From Atriophallophorus winterbourni (taxonomy: Eukaryota; Platyhelminthes; Trematoda; Plagiorchiida; Microphallidae), in NCBI GenBank assembly GCA_013407085.1, contig JACCGJ010023858.1, forward strand, positions 24,178-88,177: a DNA stretch of 64,000 nucleotides, in the 5' to 3' direction. Every line of letters begins with the position of its first letter. The stretch's first letter is position 1. Below, in pieces: positions 45,840-57,504 of the stretch. The position numbers and the translations under genes were made by a program. The notes under the pieces were generated by a model that was given only the letters and a program-made list of their open reading frames with translations, searched no databases and was not told where the DNA came from.

Positions 45840-46260
45840 AATTCAATTCAATTTCAATAGTCTAAAAAGCATATAGCTTTACAAGAACCACAGAATAATA
45901 TGGGAACTACGAATAATATAATAAGCAAAAACAGGATTTGGTTGCTTACTGAGCAGTTCAAGAATCAGGTAAAAATCCAAAGGGCACAAATTGTTTTCGA
46001 TTGGTGGGATGACAAATTTAAATTCATGGTATCAAGATGTATAGATTTCTTTGATGCACAGGTTAAGGGTCAACAAGGTATCAAGACTTCTCTTGAAAAT
46101 CAGCTGATTTGCTGAGTTTACAACATAATCTGGTAGATTGTTCCAAGTAAAGGAAACTCGCACGTAAGTTGGATTGGCAGATACTGTTGAGAACACAGCA
46201 CTCTTTCGATAATGCTGCAAGTTATCTTTGATATGTTGAGTAATAGGAAAATCAAGTCAA
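45840..46260 (-). pseudogene. CR1-like 3' end with C-terminal coding piece
   Basis: Minus frame: QHYRKSAVFSTVSANPTYVR, VSFTWNNLPDYVVNSANQLI, FKRSLDTLL. This is the end of CR1 ORF2 (VSFTWNTLPS...SANLDIFKANLD in element D). A 3' UTR ending in AATTGAATTGAAT octamers lies at 45840-45900. Confidence 0.75.
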
Positions 46261-46489
46261 TGTCGATACCGATTTTTTTCTTCCTCCGAATGTGCAATAA
46301 TTTAAATCAGGTTAGGTTCTGGTGGTTCACTCTCAAGAGGGGCAGCTATCACAAATTCGAACATTTTGTCTTTCATTTGCAAGATTTGATATCCATATAC
46401 CCGTCATGTTCAGGTTTAAACTGGCTCGGATACCGCCATTAACAGATGACATTCTTATATGAATATTGCTCAAGTGTTGTTCCAGAATA

Positions 46490-46854
46490 ACTCCGCCAAG
46501 GACGGTCCCAAGCCCGTCTGAGAAAGGAGGAGGGTTGGGCTTAGGGCTAGCAACCCTATCCCGTAAAACCTACATTGCTACGGAAATGATGACAACAGAT
46601 CCGTGGTTCGGTCATGTTTGCAGGATGGATCCCAGTTCACATACGAGGGTAGCCATGCACTGGCATCCGCAAGGTAAACAAAAAAGGGGACGGCCTAAGG
46701 AAACTTGGCACAGAACGTTGGAACGCGAACTACATGCACAAGGATTCACGGTGCAGACGGCAACGGAAGCAGCGACAGACCGGAACCACTGGCGTGAAGT
46801 TGTCTTCGCCTCATGTGCCACCCGGCACGGAGAGGACTGAATGAATGAATGAAA
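46490..46854 (+). mobile_element. Short RTE-derived non-autonomous element, copy 1
   Basis: A 365 bp insert flanked by 15 bp duplications TGTTGTTCCAGAATA (46475-46489 and 46855-46869). It begins CCGCCAAGGACGGTCCCAAG...GGAGGAGGGTTGGGC, then jumps to the RTE ORF end: WFGHVCRMDPSSHTRVAMHW, HPQGKQKRGRPKETWHRTLE, RELHAQG, and ends in (TGAA)n. The RTE-type C-terminal domain without EN or RT, with a constant 5' part shared with copy 2, indicates an internally deleted RTE family amplified in that form. Confidence 0.85.
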
Positions 46855-47589
46855 TGTTGTTCCAGAATACAATGTGATTTCAATTTTGTGTATAGTTTAA
46901 TGTCCTTATAAAACGGTTTGGCCGAGATAGGATGCATTCGGGCAACATGCTACAGATTTTTCCTTAAGCGTCCATTAAGATTTATATTTCCCATCTGAAA
47001 AGAAATACAATGCTCGAATGGTAATTTTATCTGATGCTTTTGGCGTTATTTATTTATCGTATCTAGGTGTCCGTTTTTCGCGAGCGAGATTCATTTTATG
47101 TGACAGTTCGCTGGTGCTATGGCCTCATGTCATCAGTCTCAATGACACTTAAAAAAACATAAAACACCAAAATTTTGTTTTAAGCGCATATAACGAGTAA
47201 TCTGAAATCACCCGGTGATTCTTTTTTGAACAACATAAATTAGAAGATATGGAGTGCACTGGTGAACAGTACCAATCAATAGATCTCCAGCGTAGCCAGA
47301 AGGGCCCAAGACTGAGGATAGTAACCGACAAGCCAGACGACTCAATTGCTGATCATGGGCTATCTTAATCTCCCGCATTTATTTTCAAGAACTGAATACT
47401 CCCCGCATTCGATGGAACATAAATTCAAGGAGTTTATCGAAATTCCTTCAATACACAGCCACATTGACCATTCAACTCACAGACGGGGTATTGGCCAACC
47501 TTAAATCCTTGACCTTGTCGTAACGAATTAAGCAACCGCGGTAGACGATATACGAAACCTGGCAAGGTTGACTATGCGGTACTTATTCA

Positions 47590-49703
47590 TTCATAGATTA
47601 TATGCAGGTAAAAAGCTATGCTTTACAAGACCCACAAAAATGTACATCGAGTCGGATGTTAAAAAATATCAAAATATTGTTAGATTATTGTCAAACGTGA
47701 AAAACATACTTGTCCATGTGGATATCTAGTGATTTCTTAAAAACTTCAACGGTTCCAGATTGTACCACATGAGTAAGTAAACTGTTCCACAATTGCACAT
47801 TGCGAACGGAAAATGCATATTTGCGGCAGTTCAACCTGCTATGCTGTTGGTAAAGTTTCGATTGGTGACCTCGCAGACGTGTGTTATGGGAAATGTGAAA
47901 CAAACGACCGCAAAGGTGATTTGTTTGATTAAGCACTGTCCAAATGAATATTAGTACTCATCGTTTCCGTCTGTATTTGGCTGAATGCAAATTCAATAAT
48001 TTAAGTCTCATTTCGTATGGATAATAAGATATTCACAGGACTAGTTTTGTCGCTCTGCGCTGCGGAGTTTCTAATAGCAGAATATCTTTTTTCAACCAAG
48101 GATCCCATGCCGGTATAGCATATTCAACATGAGGACGGATGTACGTTGAAAACAATTCGCAGGCAATATTGGGGTCAAACGAACCTAGGACTCTTCTAAA
48201 GAGACCCACGTTGTTTTCAGCTTTGCAGGCAGCCAGTCGACATTGCATTGAGTTTCCTAAGTCTGATTGGATAATCACACCTAAATCTTTTTCGGAGGAG
48301 GCGGGTTTAATAACAGTGCGACCAAGATAATATTCTTTGCTCGACTTGCTGTTGAGAGACAATAGGCTGCATTTCGAAGCATTCAGGGGCATTTCGTTGT
48401 CTATGGACCAAGTGTGAATCATATCGAGATCCCGTTGCAGGTTCTGTGTGTCGTCTGTGGAGTCTATCTTGCGCCAAAGCTTTGCGTCATCAGCGAAAAT
48501 AAGCACGGACGACTGCAATACAGTAGGCAAGTCGTTTATATATATTAAAAACAAAAGCGGTCCGAGGACTGATCCTTGTGGGACACCACGGGCAACTTTA
48601 ATCGACTCGGATAGTTCGTTTTTGACTCTCACGTACATCTCACGAGATATCAACCATTCTTTAATCCATGCATGGAGTTTACCCTGTACTCCGTAGGTGA
48701 GTAGTTTCGACGAAAGTATTTCGTGATTCACACGATCGAAGGCTTTTGAGAAATCGATATAAATTACGTCCACGGAGTTGCCGGCATCCAGTAGCTCAGA
48801 CCAAGATTCTTTTGCTAATAGCAAGTTTGTCAGGCAAGATCGTTTTTTCCTGAATCCATGCTGTGCCTCGGAGATTAAATTATTAATCTCAAAGTGATTC
48901 CGTAAGGCATCAGCTATTATGGACTCCATTACTTTTGATAGCACTGGTAATAACGCTATCGGGCGATAGTTTAAAGGATCATTTCTTTTGCCACCCTTGT
49001 AGATGGGACTAATCAGGGCAGTTTTCCAAGTTTCTGGTACAAAGCTCTGCTCGAACATCATCGTGAATACGTCAGATGTCGGTATTGCCAACTCGGAAGA
49101 TAGATTGTGCAAAATGTTTGCGTGTATATTGTCTATGCCGGGTGAGCCTGTTCTCTTCATCGTCATTAATTTTGATTGAACAACGTTGGGGGGGAACTCC
49201 ACCCCGTGACGAATTGGCAGGCTGCAGCTGTCAGAGTTTAAGGGCTGTCTATGGGTCGACACTTGTGAGATAACTGATGCGAATTGTTGTCGGAAAACGT
49301 TAGCGCAATCTTTAAATGACGTCACTATTCCAGTACCAGAGGCCAGTGGCGGTAATCCCATTTTAAGCTTCCGGTGGTCGTTGACGTGTTTATACAATGC
49401 TTTGGGATTTATAATGAATTTTTGACAAGACTGATTTGGTAATCTTTTCTGTCTTTTCGAATTAAGAGAGCCACACTTATTTCGCAATAAGGTGTAGTAG
49501 CACCAAGTTACCCCAGACGGATATTTGGACCAGACATTGTCACGCTTACACATCCATTTTCGAGTACTGCTTCTGAGAGGCTTTTTCGGACGCTGTTTGC
49601 TGGATATTATTTTCACCTTCGATGATAAGTCAATGATAATACGAAGTTGGCTGTAAAACGTTTCCCAGATTTCCTTAGCTGATTTGAGTTCAAGGAATCC
49701 CAT
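47590..49703 (-). mobile_element. CR1-like element E, long RT ORF
   Basis: The minus frame from 49703 to 48033 is open for 556 codons. RT blocks: SPGIDNIHANIL, ALISPIYKGGKRNDPLNYRP, AQHGFRKKRSCLTNLLL, VIYIDFSKAFDRVNHEIL, ARGVPQGSVLGPLLFLIYIN, LIFADDAKLWRKI (Asp pair intact), VEYAIPAWDPWLKKD. After 48033 the reading continues with a stop and frameshift to NCRKYAFSVRNVQLWNSL and VFKKSLDIHMDKYVFHV (TAA near 47690), then a CR1 3' UTR. The endonuclease half is absent: the copy is 5'-truncated close to 49720. Subfamily clearly different from C and D. Confidence 0.9.
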
Positions 49704-49784
49704 CGATTTTCAGTAGCAAGAGCTCGAAGCAGTCATAGTTCACAGTTGTATACGTTCGTTGAGTATTTCTGCTGTTCCGCCAAG

Positions 49785-50140
49785 ACGGTCCCCAATCCCG
49801 TCTGAGAAAGGAGGAGGGTTGGGCTTAGGGCTAGCAACTCTATCCCGTAAAACCTAAATTGCTACGGAAACGATGACAACAGATCCGTGGTTCGGTCATG
49901 TCTGCAGGATGGATCCCAGTTCGCATACGAATGTAGCCATGCACTGGCATCCGCAAGGTAAACGAAAAAGGGGACGGCCTAAGGAAACTTGGCGCAGAAC
50001 TTTGGAACGCGAACTACATGCACAAGGATTCACGGTGCAGACGGCAACGGAAGCAGCGACAGACCGGAACCACTAGCGTGAAGTTGTCTTCTCCTCATGT
50101 GCCACCCGGCACGGAGAGGACTGAATGAATGAATGAATGA
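49785..50140 (+). mobile_element. Short RTE-derived non-autonomous element, copy 2
   Basis: Same structure as the element at 46490: CCGCCAAGACGGTCCCCAATC...GGGTTGGGCTTAGG, then MTTDPWFGHVCRMDPSSHT, HPQGKRKRGRPKETWRRT, LERELHAQGFTVQTATE and (TGAA)n at 50122-50140. Near-identical to copy 1 apart from scattered changes. A duplication of the target was not clear. It lies just upstream of the truncated 5' end of CR1 element E. Confidence 0.85.
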
Positions 50141-50164
50141 ATGAACGTATTGATAAATATAAAC

Positions 50165-50415
50165 AAATGTTATGACAACATGATCACTCAATCCAAAGGT
50201 CTTACTCTAAGACGAAAACATTCTCGATGGAATATTCGTCGTAATTTTTTCTCGATAAGAATTTGTTCCACTAGGAACTTTTGCCTGAAGAAATAACACG
50301 CTCGAAATCTGTTGAGGTATTCGCTTCTAAACTTGATGAGTATATGACGAACCATGCAATATGTGACTGCCCCAATTAATTTTTGAGAGATTTTATATTT
50401 TTGCTCCATATAACT
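50165..50415 (+). pseudogene. CR1-like 3' end
   Basis: Plus strand: HSRWNIRRNFFSIRICSTRN and FLPEEITRSKSVEVFASKLD, EYMTNHAICDCP. It resembles the C-terminal end of element B (6940-7120) and carries the matching 3' UTR. Confidence 0.7.
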
Positions 50416-50429
50416 TGGCAAAGAGGCGA

Positions 50430-51012
50430 TTGCCATTCAATGCTTTGTTCAATTATTATGCGGAGGGTCGAAATTCGGTCGATACCAGACTTTTGTTTTT
50501 TGAAGCCCGATTGCTCTGACCGTAACACTTGATCGATAGCGTCGCGCAAACGCAGAAGGATGATGCGTGTAAGCACTTTACTAGGGACTGAGAGCAGCAT
50601 GACACCAGTTTTTGCATAGCCTCAGATCCACTTTCTTTGGAAGTTTTACCAAATGGCCTCTCTTCCAATAATTTGGGACACATCTTTCTGACCAGATTTT
50701 CTGCAGCAGAGGAAGTAACATATCAGCCGAGGTGTCCAAATCAGCCTTTAGAGCTTCTGGTGGAATCCCATCTGGACCTGGTGATTTGCCATTTTACAGC
50801 GATTTTAAGGCAAAAAGGATCTCATTTCGACCGGCTCCTCCATCCATCGATTTCTTTCGCCGATTCCTGACTGAGAAGGTTACCGTCTCCGTCCTTTACT
50901 ATTTTGCCGTAAGGTGTTTTTTCCTGATAGGTTTCTGGTGATGTTGTAGACGCTCTTGAGGTCTCTCTTTTCTGCTGCATTTTCCACCTCTGTTGCCAGC
51001 ATTTCATAGAAC
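50430..51012 (-). pseudogene. RTE/SR2-like reverse transcriptase fragment, cut by the gap
   Basis: Minus: QRWKMQQKRETSRASTTSPE, TYQEKTPYGKIVKDGDGNLL, SQESAKEIDGW; then VPKLLEERPFGK, SVPSKVLTRIILLRLRDAID, SEQSGFKKQKSGIDRISTLR, IIIEQSIEWQSPLCQ. The 'EWQSPL' and 'TLRIIIEQS' blocks belong to the SR2/Perere-type flatworm RTE lineage, separate from the RTE at 60085. Broken by frameshifts and truncated by the assembly gap. Confidence 0.75.
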
Positions 51013-51032
51013 NNNNNNNNNNNNNNNNNNNN
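51013..51032. other. Assembly gap (20 N)
   Basis: Exactly twenty N; the true distance is unknown. It cuts the RT fragment to its left. Confidence 0.99.
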
Positions 51033-52690
51033 GTTTTTACAGAGTGGGGTTGCTGACCTCGAGTCTAACCCTGTCCCAAGCTAACGAATGTTGATCGCGT
51101 AAAGTGCCCGATAACGGTGGATATGAGGGATTGCTCATTCTATGAATGCTTCGTGGTTTCGATCAACTAATGGGTGCCCCGATTCGTATTCTTTCTGAAT
51201 CAGAAGCCTAAAACTGCACCTAAACGAATCTTCTTTTACACTATGATCGGGAAAACACATGGGTAGCTAAATAATCAATCTCACACACAAACAACACATT
51301 TCAAGTCTCTGACCAAACATGATGACCGGGATAAATGCCATGACAGCTACGATTGAACGAAGACATTGTTAAAGACTCTAGTGTGTCCACGAAACCCCGT
51401 ATTTCTAGAATGTTCTTTGCGGTTAGTGTCCGTGGTGCTTTAAGCGAATTTTGCAGTATGTTGTAGTATCCGCTCGTGTTAATCGGCTCCGTGTGGTTTT
51501 GGTTGGACCATCATCAGGTCTAAGCCCGACATGCGTGTTGTACAATTTTTATACGTAAGCTTGTTTCTTACATATCATACAAATGCCTTCAGCAATAATC
51601 ATGAATCGCTTCGAGTATGTTGGCCTCATGTTGACAATCTTTTAGTGCTTATCTGTGATTTTACTTATTTCAGCATCAACTTGGACGTAGCATGATAACA
51701 TTCTGTGTCAAACGCAACCGCGCAGTATAACTTCAGTATAGATCTAGTAATATCTGGGTGCGAAACATTGGTTTCTGAGTGGTATTCATTTTCTTATACA
51801 CGTTACAAGCATTCCTGTGTTTGATAACTGGTTGTATCACAAAATCTTCATCCCGTTATCTCACTTTCGCCATTGGATTGTTGTTGGTTCTATACTGATT
51901 ACTTCGTCGGCGATTGCTAAGCCTTTCTTAATTTTTGATTTCAGGTCAATTCTTCCAATTGAATTGCTTAACAACAATGAATGCTTTACCGTAAACTAAG
52001 AACCGAAACGCAAGCGAAGCACAAATCTGCCCACCTTATCAGTCTATTGCCTTGGTGAAGGTGATAGCCATCAGGTTAATCGATTTGCTAAAAATCGATC
52101 GAAATCGATAATCATGTGGCATACGATAGTTGACCAACGGCACACAGTTGCCATGGTATGTCAGGGTGTGATGAATGGCGAAAAATTAACTTGGAATACA
52201 AAAGGGAATGAAGCAGCTCACGAATGAATGTGCTCAGTTTGAGTTCGCTCGACGTGGTATTTTGCTTACATGTTCAAGCTATGTACAGGAAGAAAACCTG
52301 GGCGAAATGATACATTAAAATTGCTCAAGAGGTCATTCAAGTTATGTTACGTACTTACTTAGTTCAGAGTTCTGCCATAGTGTGCCATAGGCCGTTATCA
52401 AGTTTGGGGTTTCTGTTAAACTTGCAAGTTGTTCCCACCTTAATCCCACATTGTTCGTATATTTCTGTTTCTCGGACCCCTTTCTTTCTTTGAAATTTTA
52501 ACGGTTTTCACATAAGTGCTGGCCGAGCGATGGCTTCTGGATGGCATAACGAAGGCCAGTGTATATGATCTAGTAGGTTCTCGATGGATCCTAGGCTGAC
52601 GTGTTGCCATAACTCTTATTTCCTGCGGATCACAAATTAGTAGATCCTCCACCAGCATTCTCAAGCGCCCATTAACAAATTTCCCAAGTT
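51033..52690. other. Spacer without recognised genes
   Basis: No frame resembles a known family and no shared repeat was noticed. Confidence 0.4.
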
Positions 52691-52694
52691 TCTA

Positions 52695-52840
52695 AACCGT
52701 ACGTACAATTTTAATGGTCTAAAAAGCATATAGATTTACAAAAAATCATAATAATATGGGAACCAGGAATAATATTACAAGGAAAAACGGGATTTGGTTG
52801 CATACTGAGCAGTTCAAGAATTACGTAACAATCAGGAGCA
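52695..52840 (-). repeat. CR1-like 3' tail
   Basis: On minus: CATATTATTATGATTTTTTG, AAATCTATATGCTTTTTAGACC. Same family as 45000 and 45840. Confidence 0.6.
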
Positions 52841-53019
52841 CGTGTCTGATCAAAATTTTGCTGAATTCAATTTATTGGATAGGCTCGGTTAGCTTAGGAT
52901 TTTGGCTTTCCGAGCGATGCGCCTACCACTCCTGTGCGGATTCTCATATGTGGATCAGTTCACGCTTTGTTATTGACATACTAGAATAGTTTTTGAACGA
53001 GATGGCTTCAACATTCAAA

Positions 53020-53965
53020 GTAATTTATAGTTTCAATGGTCTAAAATGCAAATAATTTAGAGTAACCATATCTTAAAAAAGTCAAGAATGCATAATGATA
53101 ACAAAGATGTTTTGCTAGTAGGGAAAGTCAGCTTATGTACTAAGGTGCGAGGTTGTATTTGGTCAACATATACTTGTCAAGTTCAGCATTGAACAAGTTG
53201 AGGCTTGATGCACAAATGATTTGTGGGGGCAGAGAGTTCCAAATTAGCAAACTCGGGCAGCTAAGAAGAATCTTCGACAATTTGATCTAGAGTGTGGGAT
53301 GGTTAACTTACAGCCATGAGATCTGCTACTGCGTGCTTCTTGCCGATGAAACAGGTGTTCAAATGGGTGATCCACTGTATCCAGGATGTTGAACAGCAAG
53401 ATCCGGTCACCCTTGACACGGCGATACAAAAAGTCAAATAGGTTCAGAGTGGCTATCCTCTCTTCGTATGGCCTGTGTAGTCAGGCCACATGTTTTGTGG
53501 CGCGGTGATATACCCGTTGCAGCAAAGCAATATTCTACTGCAATCATGGAAGCCATGCTTGAACAGTGTACTCCATTGTTGTGAAGCTACCGAAGATCCA
53601 TTCGGAGCAGTGCCAAGGTTTGGCAGGATTTTTTGTATACCACAAACACTGCTGTTAAGATTTCAAGTTATTGCTAATCCACACACCCAGGTCTTTCTAT
53701 TTCGTAATCCACGAAATTTGCTTAGATCCTAGAGAGTATGTGAATTCGAAGGAATTTATGGACGTTTAACATTTTACATTTTTTATGCTGAATGGTAGGC
53801 AGTTTCGCAAAGACCACGTATGAAGTGCATCGTGATCATTTTGTAAAAGTTGGCCCTCTTTTATGGTGCGCACGTTAGTCCAAACTTTGACGTCATCCGC
53901 AAATAAAATAACTTTACTGTGTACGATTTCAGGTATATCGACCGACTCTCAAAGGGTCGGACAAT
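53020..53965 (-). pseudogene. CR1-like RT C-terminal half
   Basis: Minus strand pieces in order: PEIVHSKVILFADDVKVWTN (about 53940-53880, palm intact), a decayed middle part, YRRVKGDRILLFNILDTVDH, PFEHLFHRQEARSSRSHGCK, LTIPHSRSNCRRFFLAARVC, then a 3' UTR with GCATTTTAGACCATTGAAA. Frameshifted. Confidence 0.75.
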
Positions 53966-54089
53966 AGACGAGCTTTCAGCTCCCTCACTGCATACGAAAA
54001 CCACAACCAAACGTACAATGCCTGGAAAAACAATCTAGCTGAAATGAATGATGGTGTTCACCTTGTGTTCGCCGAGCTCGCGTAGTTGG

Positions 54090-54140
54090 TCTTGGACGTT
54101 TCGTCATCAGGCTAGATGATATTATCAGCAGAACTTCTTT
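54090..54140 (-). ncRNA. Hammerhead-like motif in PLE terminal repeat
   Basis: Minus: CUGAUAA (G8 to A), U, AUCAUC, loop UAGCCU, GAUGAC, GAAA, CGUC, C. Stem II pairs AUCAUC with GAUGA-. The G8 change should abolish cleavage. Compare the intact version at 57505. Confidence 0.6.
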
Positions 54141-54199
54141 CGAAGCGTCATGTAGTTGGAATTCGTTGGTTATTATACCGTTTGCCTGTCCCTTCACTA

Positions 54200-56445
54200 T
54201 CATCCCCGCGGATTGGTCGAGTTCATGTTATGGCTTCTCCGTGAGCGGTTTCTCAATGGTCCATATGTTGCAGCCAGTTGGAGATGCTGGTTAATTGAAT
54301 TTGTTGTTGAGTGCCACGCTTCCAGGAATTCTCGCGCCCGTCGGTCGTTTCCTCTGGCTAATATTCTTGTGCGGTCCCAGTCGAACTGATGCCCAAATTG
54401 ATCAACATGTATTGAAATCAGTGAATTCCGGTCATGTCTGCGTACGGCCAACTGGTGTTCATGTAGTCTTGTGCTGAGTTTGCGACCCGTTTGTCCGACG
54501 TAGTTCTTTTCGCAGTCTCTGCATGAAATCTTGTAGACGGTATTCGACTGTTCTTCTTTTACCACTTTATCTTTCGTGTTGTTGAAGTGGTTGCGAAGTG
54601 TTGATGCTGGTTTATGCGCGATGTCGATTCCAAGTGGCCGAAGTACCCGAGCTGCGATTTCGGAGATATGTTGGATATAGGGCAGAGTGCGTCTGCTTCT
54701 GTTTTCTTCTGGGGTTCTTTGTTGTGGGCGTTAAACCTGTTGCGTAGTATGAAGCTTCTTGGATATCCATTTTTCTGGAACACTTTGAACAGATATTCTT
54801 CTTGTTTTCTTCTCAGTTCATCTGTACTGCAGTGGGTTGCCGCTCTTTTGAATAGGGTTCCTACGCAACTGCGTTTGTGAGTGTTCGGGTGCTTGCTGTG
54901 AAAGTTCAATATTTCATCCGTGTGTGTAGTTTTCCGGTAGACACAGGTCTCTAACGTTCCATCGCTTGTCCGCTTCACCTGAACATCTAGAAATGGTAAA
55001 CAGCCGTCAACTTCAGTTTCCTTTGTAAATTGGACTCCAGTAAATACACAATTGAGCAGTCGATGTGATTCATCCAGTTCTGTTCTTTTCATAATCAAGA
55101 AGGTGTCGTCCACGTAGAGGATCCATAATTTTGGTCGGATTATTGGCAGGGCAATTCGTTCCAAACGTTGCATAGCTGTCTCAGCAACTAAGCTGGAAAT
55201 CGGTGATCCCATTGGCGTTCCTCGGATTTGTTCATATATCTTTCCATTGAACTTGAAGTGCGTTTGAAGACACAGCTCGATCAGTTCCATTAAACTTTCG
55301 TGTGTCAATCGATTTCCATTCTGTTCCGTTCCTTTTTCATTGAGTAAAGATGATATAGTTTGCTTGGCGAGTGTTCTGTCGATTGACGTGAATAGTGCCG
55401 TTACGTCGAAAGAAACCATTAGTTCGTCCTCTTCGATCTTCACGTTCTTCAATTTCTGCAAAAATTGTTCGGCAGAGTTGACCGAATGTTCCGAATCTGC
55501 TACTAGGTATAACACTTTTATCCGCAGCTCTTTAGATAACTTGTATGTTGGTCCTCCTGGCAAAGAAATATTGGGCGCAATGGAATATTTTCTTTGTATA
55601 TTTTTGGTAATCCGTAGAATCTGGGTGGAGTCTTGCGGCTTCATTTTCGTTTCTTCTACTCCATTCAGTTTTCCCATGAACTTCAATTTCTTCAATGTTG
55701 CGTTGATTTTCTTTTCAAGTCGTTTTGTCAGGTCTTCGTTTATCCGTCTGTATGTTGTTGTGTCATGGAGTAGTTGTTCAGCTTTCTCGATATATTCTGT
55801 CTTGTTCATTACGACGGTCATTCTTCTTTTGTCAGCGGGAAATATAACGATGTTCTGGTCTCGCTTCAGTTTGTTCAATGCTTTGATTTCCTGTTTATTG
55901 AGTGAGGTATGTTCTATGTTCCTGGTAATTGCGGGTACAATTTTTTGTCGGACGTCTTCGCGAGTATCTTCTGACAAGGTATGAGATTTCAATATCGACT
56001 CCGAATTAGCCACAAACTGAGTGTGATCAGCGTCTTTCAAGTTGAAGTTGAGGCCGCGTCCGAGAATGTGTTGTTCATTCTCAGTAAGGGGTCTGTTGAA
56101 TAGGTTCTTGACCCAAAGTTCCCCGCTGGTATTGTCCTGATAAGGGGTGGTATTGTGTATTTTGTTTTCCAGGTCACGTCGCTTGTTGGCTTTTGCTTTT
56201 CGGGTCGTATTGTGATGGCGTTTTCTAAACGTTGCGTTAGTTTAGGTCCAAATCGGTCTTCACACTTTTGTCTTTCAATGTTGATTATTTCTGCGCATTT
56301 CTTCAAGCGATTGTGTGCATCTGAAATGAGCATTCCCAGCCATTCTCGGTTTTGATGTTCCATTAGTTTCCATGCACGTGGATTGTTGATTTGGGGTCGT
56401 CGTTTTAAGGATTTCGGGGTCAGGTTTATCCGTTGGCACTCGTGT
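54200..56445 (-). CDS. PLE reverse transcriptase with GIY-YIG endonuclease (two frameshifts)
   Basis: Three overlapping minus frames (56445-56037, 56040-54559, 54565-54200) form one protein. N-terminal part: ECQRINLTPKSLKRR and an EDRFGPKLTQRLENAI region. RT: NIVIFPADKRRMTVVMN (PLE-specific block), SFDVTALFTSIDRTLA (catalytic Asp), IRGTPMGSPISSLVAETAM, LWILYVDDTFLIMKR (YVDD), GCLPFLDVQVKR. Linker: NFHSKHPNTHKRSCVGTLFK. Nuclease: NTVYKISCRDCEKNYVGQTG, RLHEHQLAVRRHD, SLISIHVDQFGHQFDW, REFLEAWHS (Glu). PLE enzymes nick DNA with GIY-YIG and resemble telomerase RT. Active-site residues look intact; only indels at about 54560 and 56038 break it. Confidence 0.9.
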
Positions 56446-56499
56446 AGAAAAAAACGGTATAATAACCAACGAATTCCAACTACAAGACGCTTTGAAAGA

Positions 56500-56552
56500 A
56501 GTTTTGCTAATAATGTCATCTAGCCTGATGGCGAAACGTCCAAGAACAACTA
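56500..56552 (+). ncRNA. Hammerhead-like motif in the inverted PLE terminal repeat
   Basis: Plus: CUAAUAA in place of CUGAUGA, U, GUCAUC, UAGCCU, GAUGGC, GAAA, CGUC. Flanks GUUUUG and CAAGAAC can pair as stem I. Core mutated; inverted with respect to the PLE ORF. Confidence 0.55.
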
Positions 56553-56589
56553 CGCAAGCTCGGCGAACACAAGGTGAACACCATCCACA

Positions 56590-57336
56590 TCCTTTGCTAC
56601 GAATATTTTCCTCTTTTGCTGAAATGAAGGATCTCTGTCATCAGCATTCACTTGACGTCATACTAATAACCGAGACATGGTTCCAACCTCACGTGAGCGA
56701 TCGTGAGCTCTCTATTCCAAACATGACCCGGTTTCGGAGAGACCGCTTAAGAACAGCTGGTGGAGTAGCTGTTTACCGCCACGAACGTTCATACAGCACG
56801 ATAGTTGCATACACTGATCTCGATCTGAAAGACAGTATATGGTGTAAATTGAAGCTCGAATCAGGAGACGGTTGCATCGTTGGTGTAGTTTACCGTTCAC
56901 AATCATCATCGGATGCACATAATGAAAAACTTTTGAAAGCAATGCAGTAAGTTGGTAGACAGTGCATTTCGCAATTATTGATTATGGGAGACTTTAATCT
57001 GCCTCAACTATATAACCGAGTAGATCATCCACTCCGATCATTAGACTACAGATTTCGTAAACTGTTCAATTACATCACCCTGTATAATCGAATATACTCG
57101 ACAACGAAATTTGCAGCAGAAATTTGTTCTAGACCTAGTCTTAACCGCTGAAGCCACGGCCGTTGAAAATGTTCAGTACCACCTCGTTCTGCTATTTCAA
57201 TACGTATGCAAAGCCAGTAGAATGGTAAAGCAAACAAAACGAATTAGAAAGTGGATTACATCGGTTTGATGGAAACAATGGGGGCTTTCGATGAAAATAA
57301 TATAAATTTCAGTGATCAGGACTCGAATTGCACAAC
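56590..57336 (+). pseudogene. CR1-like element F, endonuclease part
   Basis: Plus: LDVILITETWFQPHVSDREL, RTAGGVAVYRHERSYSTIVA, GDGCIVGVVYRSQSSSDAHN, then after TAA LIMGDFNLPQLYNRVDHPLR. This is the APE-type endonuclease of CR1. It is interrupted at 57337-57347 and resumes at 59111, so it predates the insertion in between. Confidence 0.85.
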
Positions 57337-57385
57337 CCTGACAGATTGCCAAAGTGATGTGTGGCTCACATCCCCCGAAATTACA

Positions 57386-57427
57386 CTCCACTACCGGTTT
57401 CTGGCTGTTTGAGGTCATCAGGTGGAG
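57386..57427 (-). ncRNA. Family B hammerhead remnant at the lower end of the composite
   Basis: Minus: CUGAUGA, CCUC-AAACA-GCCA, GAAACC, GGUA, then GUGGAG. Core bases and a perfect CUCCAC/GUGGAG stem I remain, but stem II no longer pairs. Confidence 0.65.
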
Positions 57428-57504
57428 ACAGTAAGATTAGTTTTGAAAACTTGTAGCTCAGGTACCGGATTGTAGTTCATAGTTGTTCTCCGAGCTGGTA
57501 TGGT

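Larger units (their letters stand above)
54050..56590 (-). mobile_element. Penelope-like element, nearly complete
   Basis: Minus-strand PLE. RT and GIY-YIG nuclease lie in one ORF broken by two single-base shifts. The same 125-130 base terminal segment (AACGGTATAATAACCAACG ... GAACACCATC) is present at the 3' side (54053-54178, same strand as the ORF) and, inverted, at the 5' side (about 56458-56585). Terminal repeats in opposite orientation at a 5'-truncated end are a known feature of PLE insertions. Confidence 0.85.

Noticed and set aside
46466..46840. Independent gene with a HPQGKQKRGRPKETW protein
   Set aside because: The same sequence recurs at 49873-50076 and is the C-terminal end of RTE ORF, inside an element with a target duplication.
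55340..55984. 214-codon plus ORF
   Set aside because: It is the antisense shadow of the PLE reverse transcriptase frame on minus.
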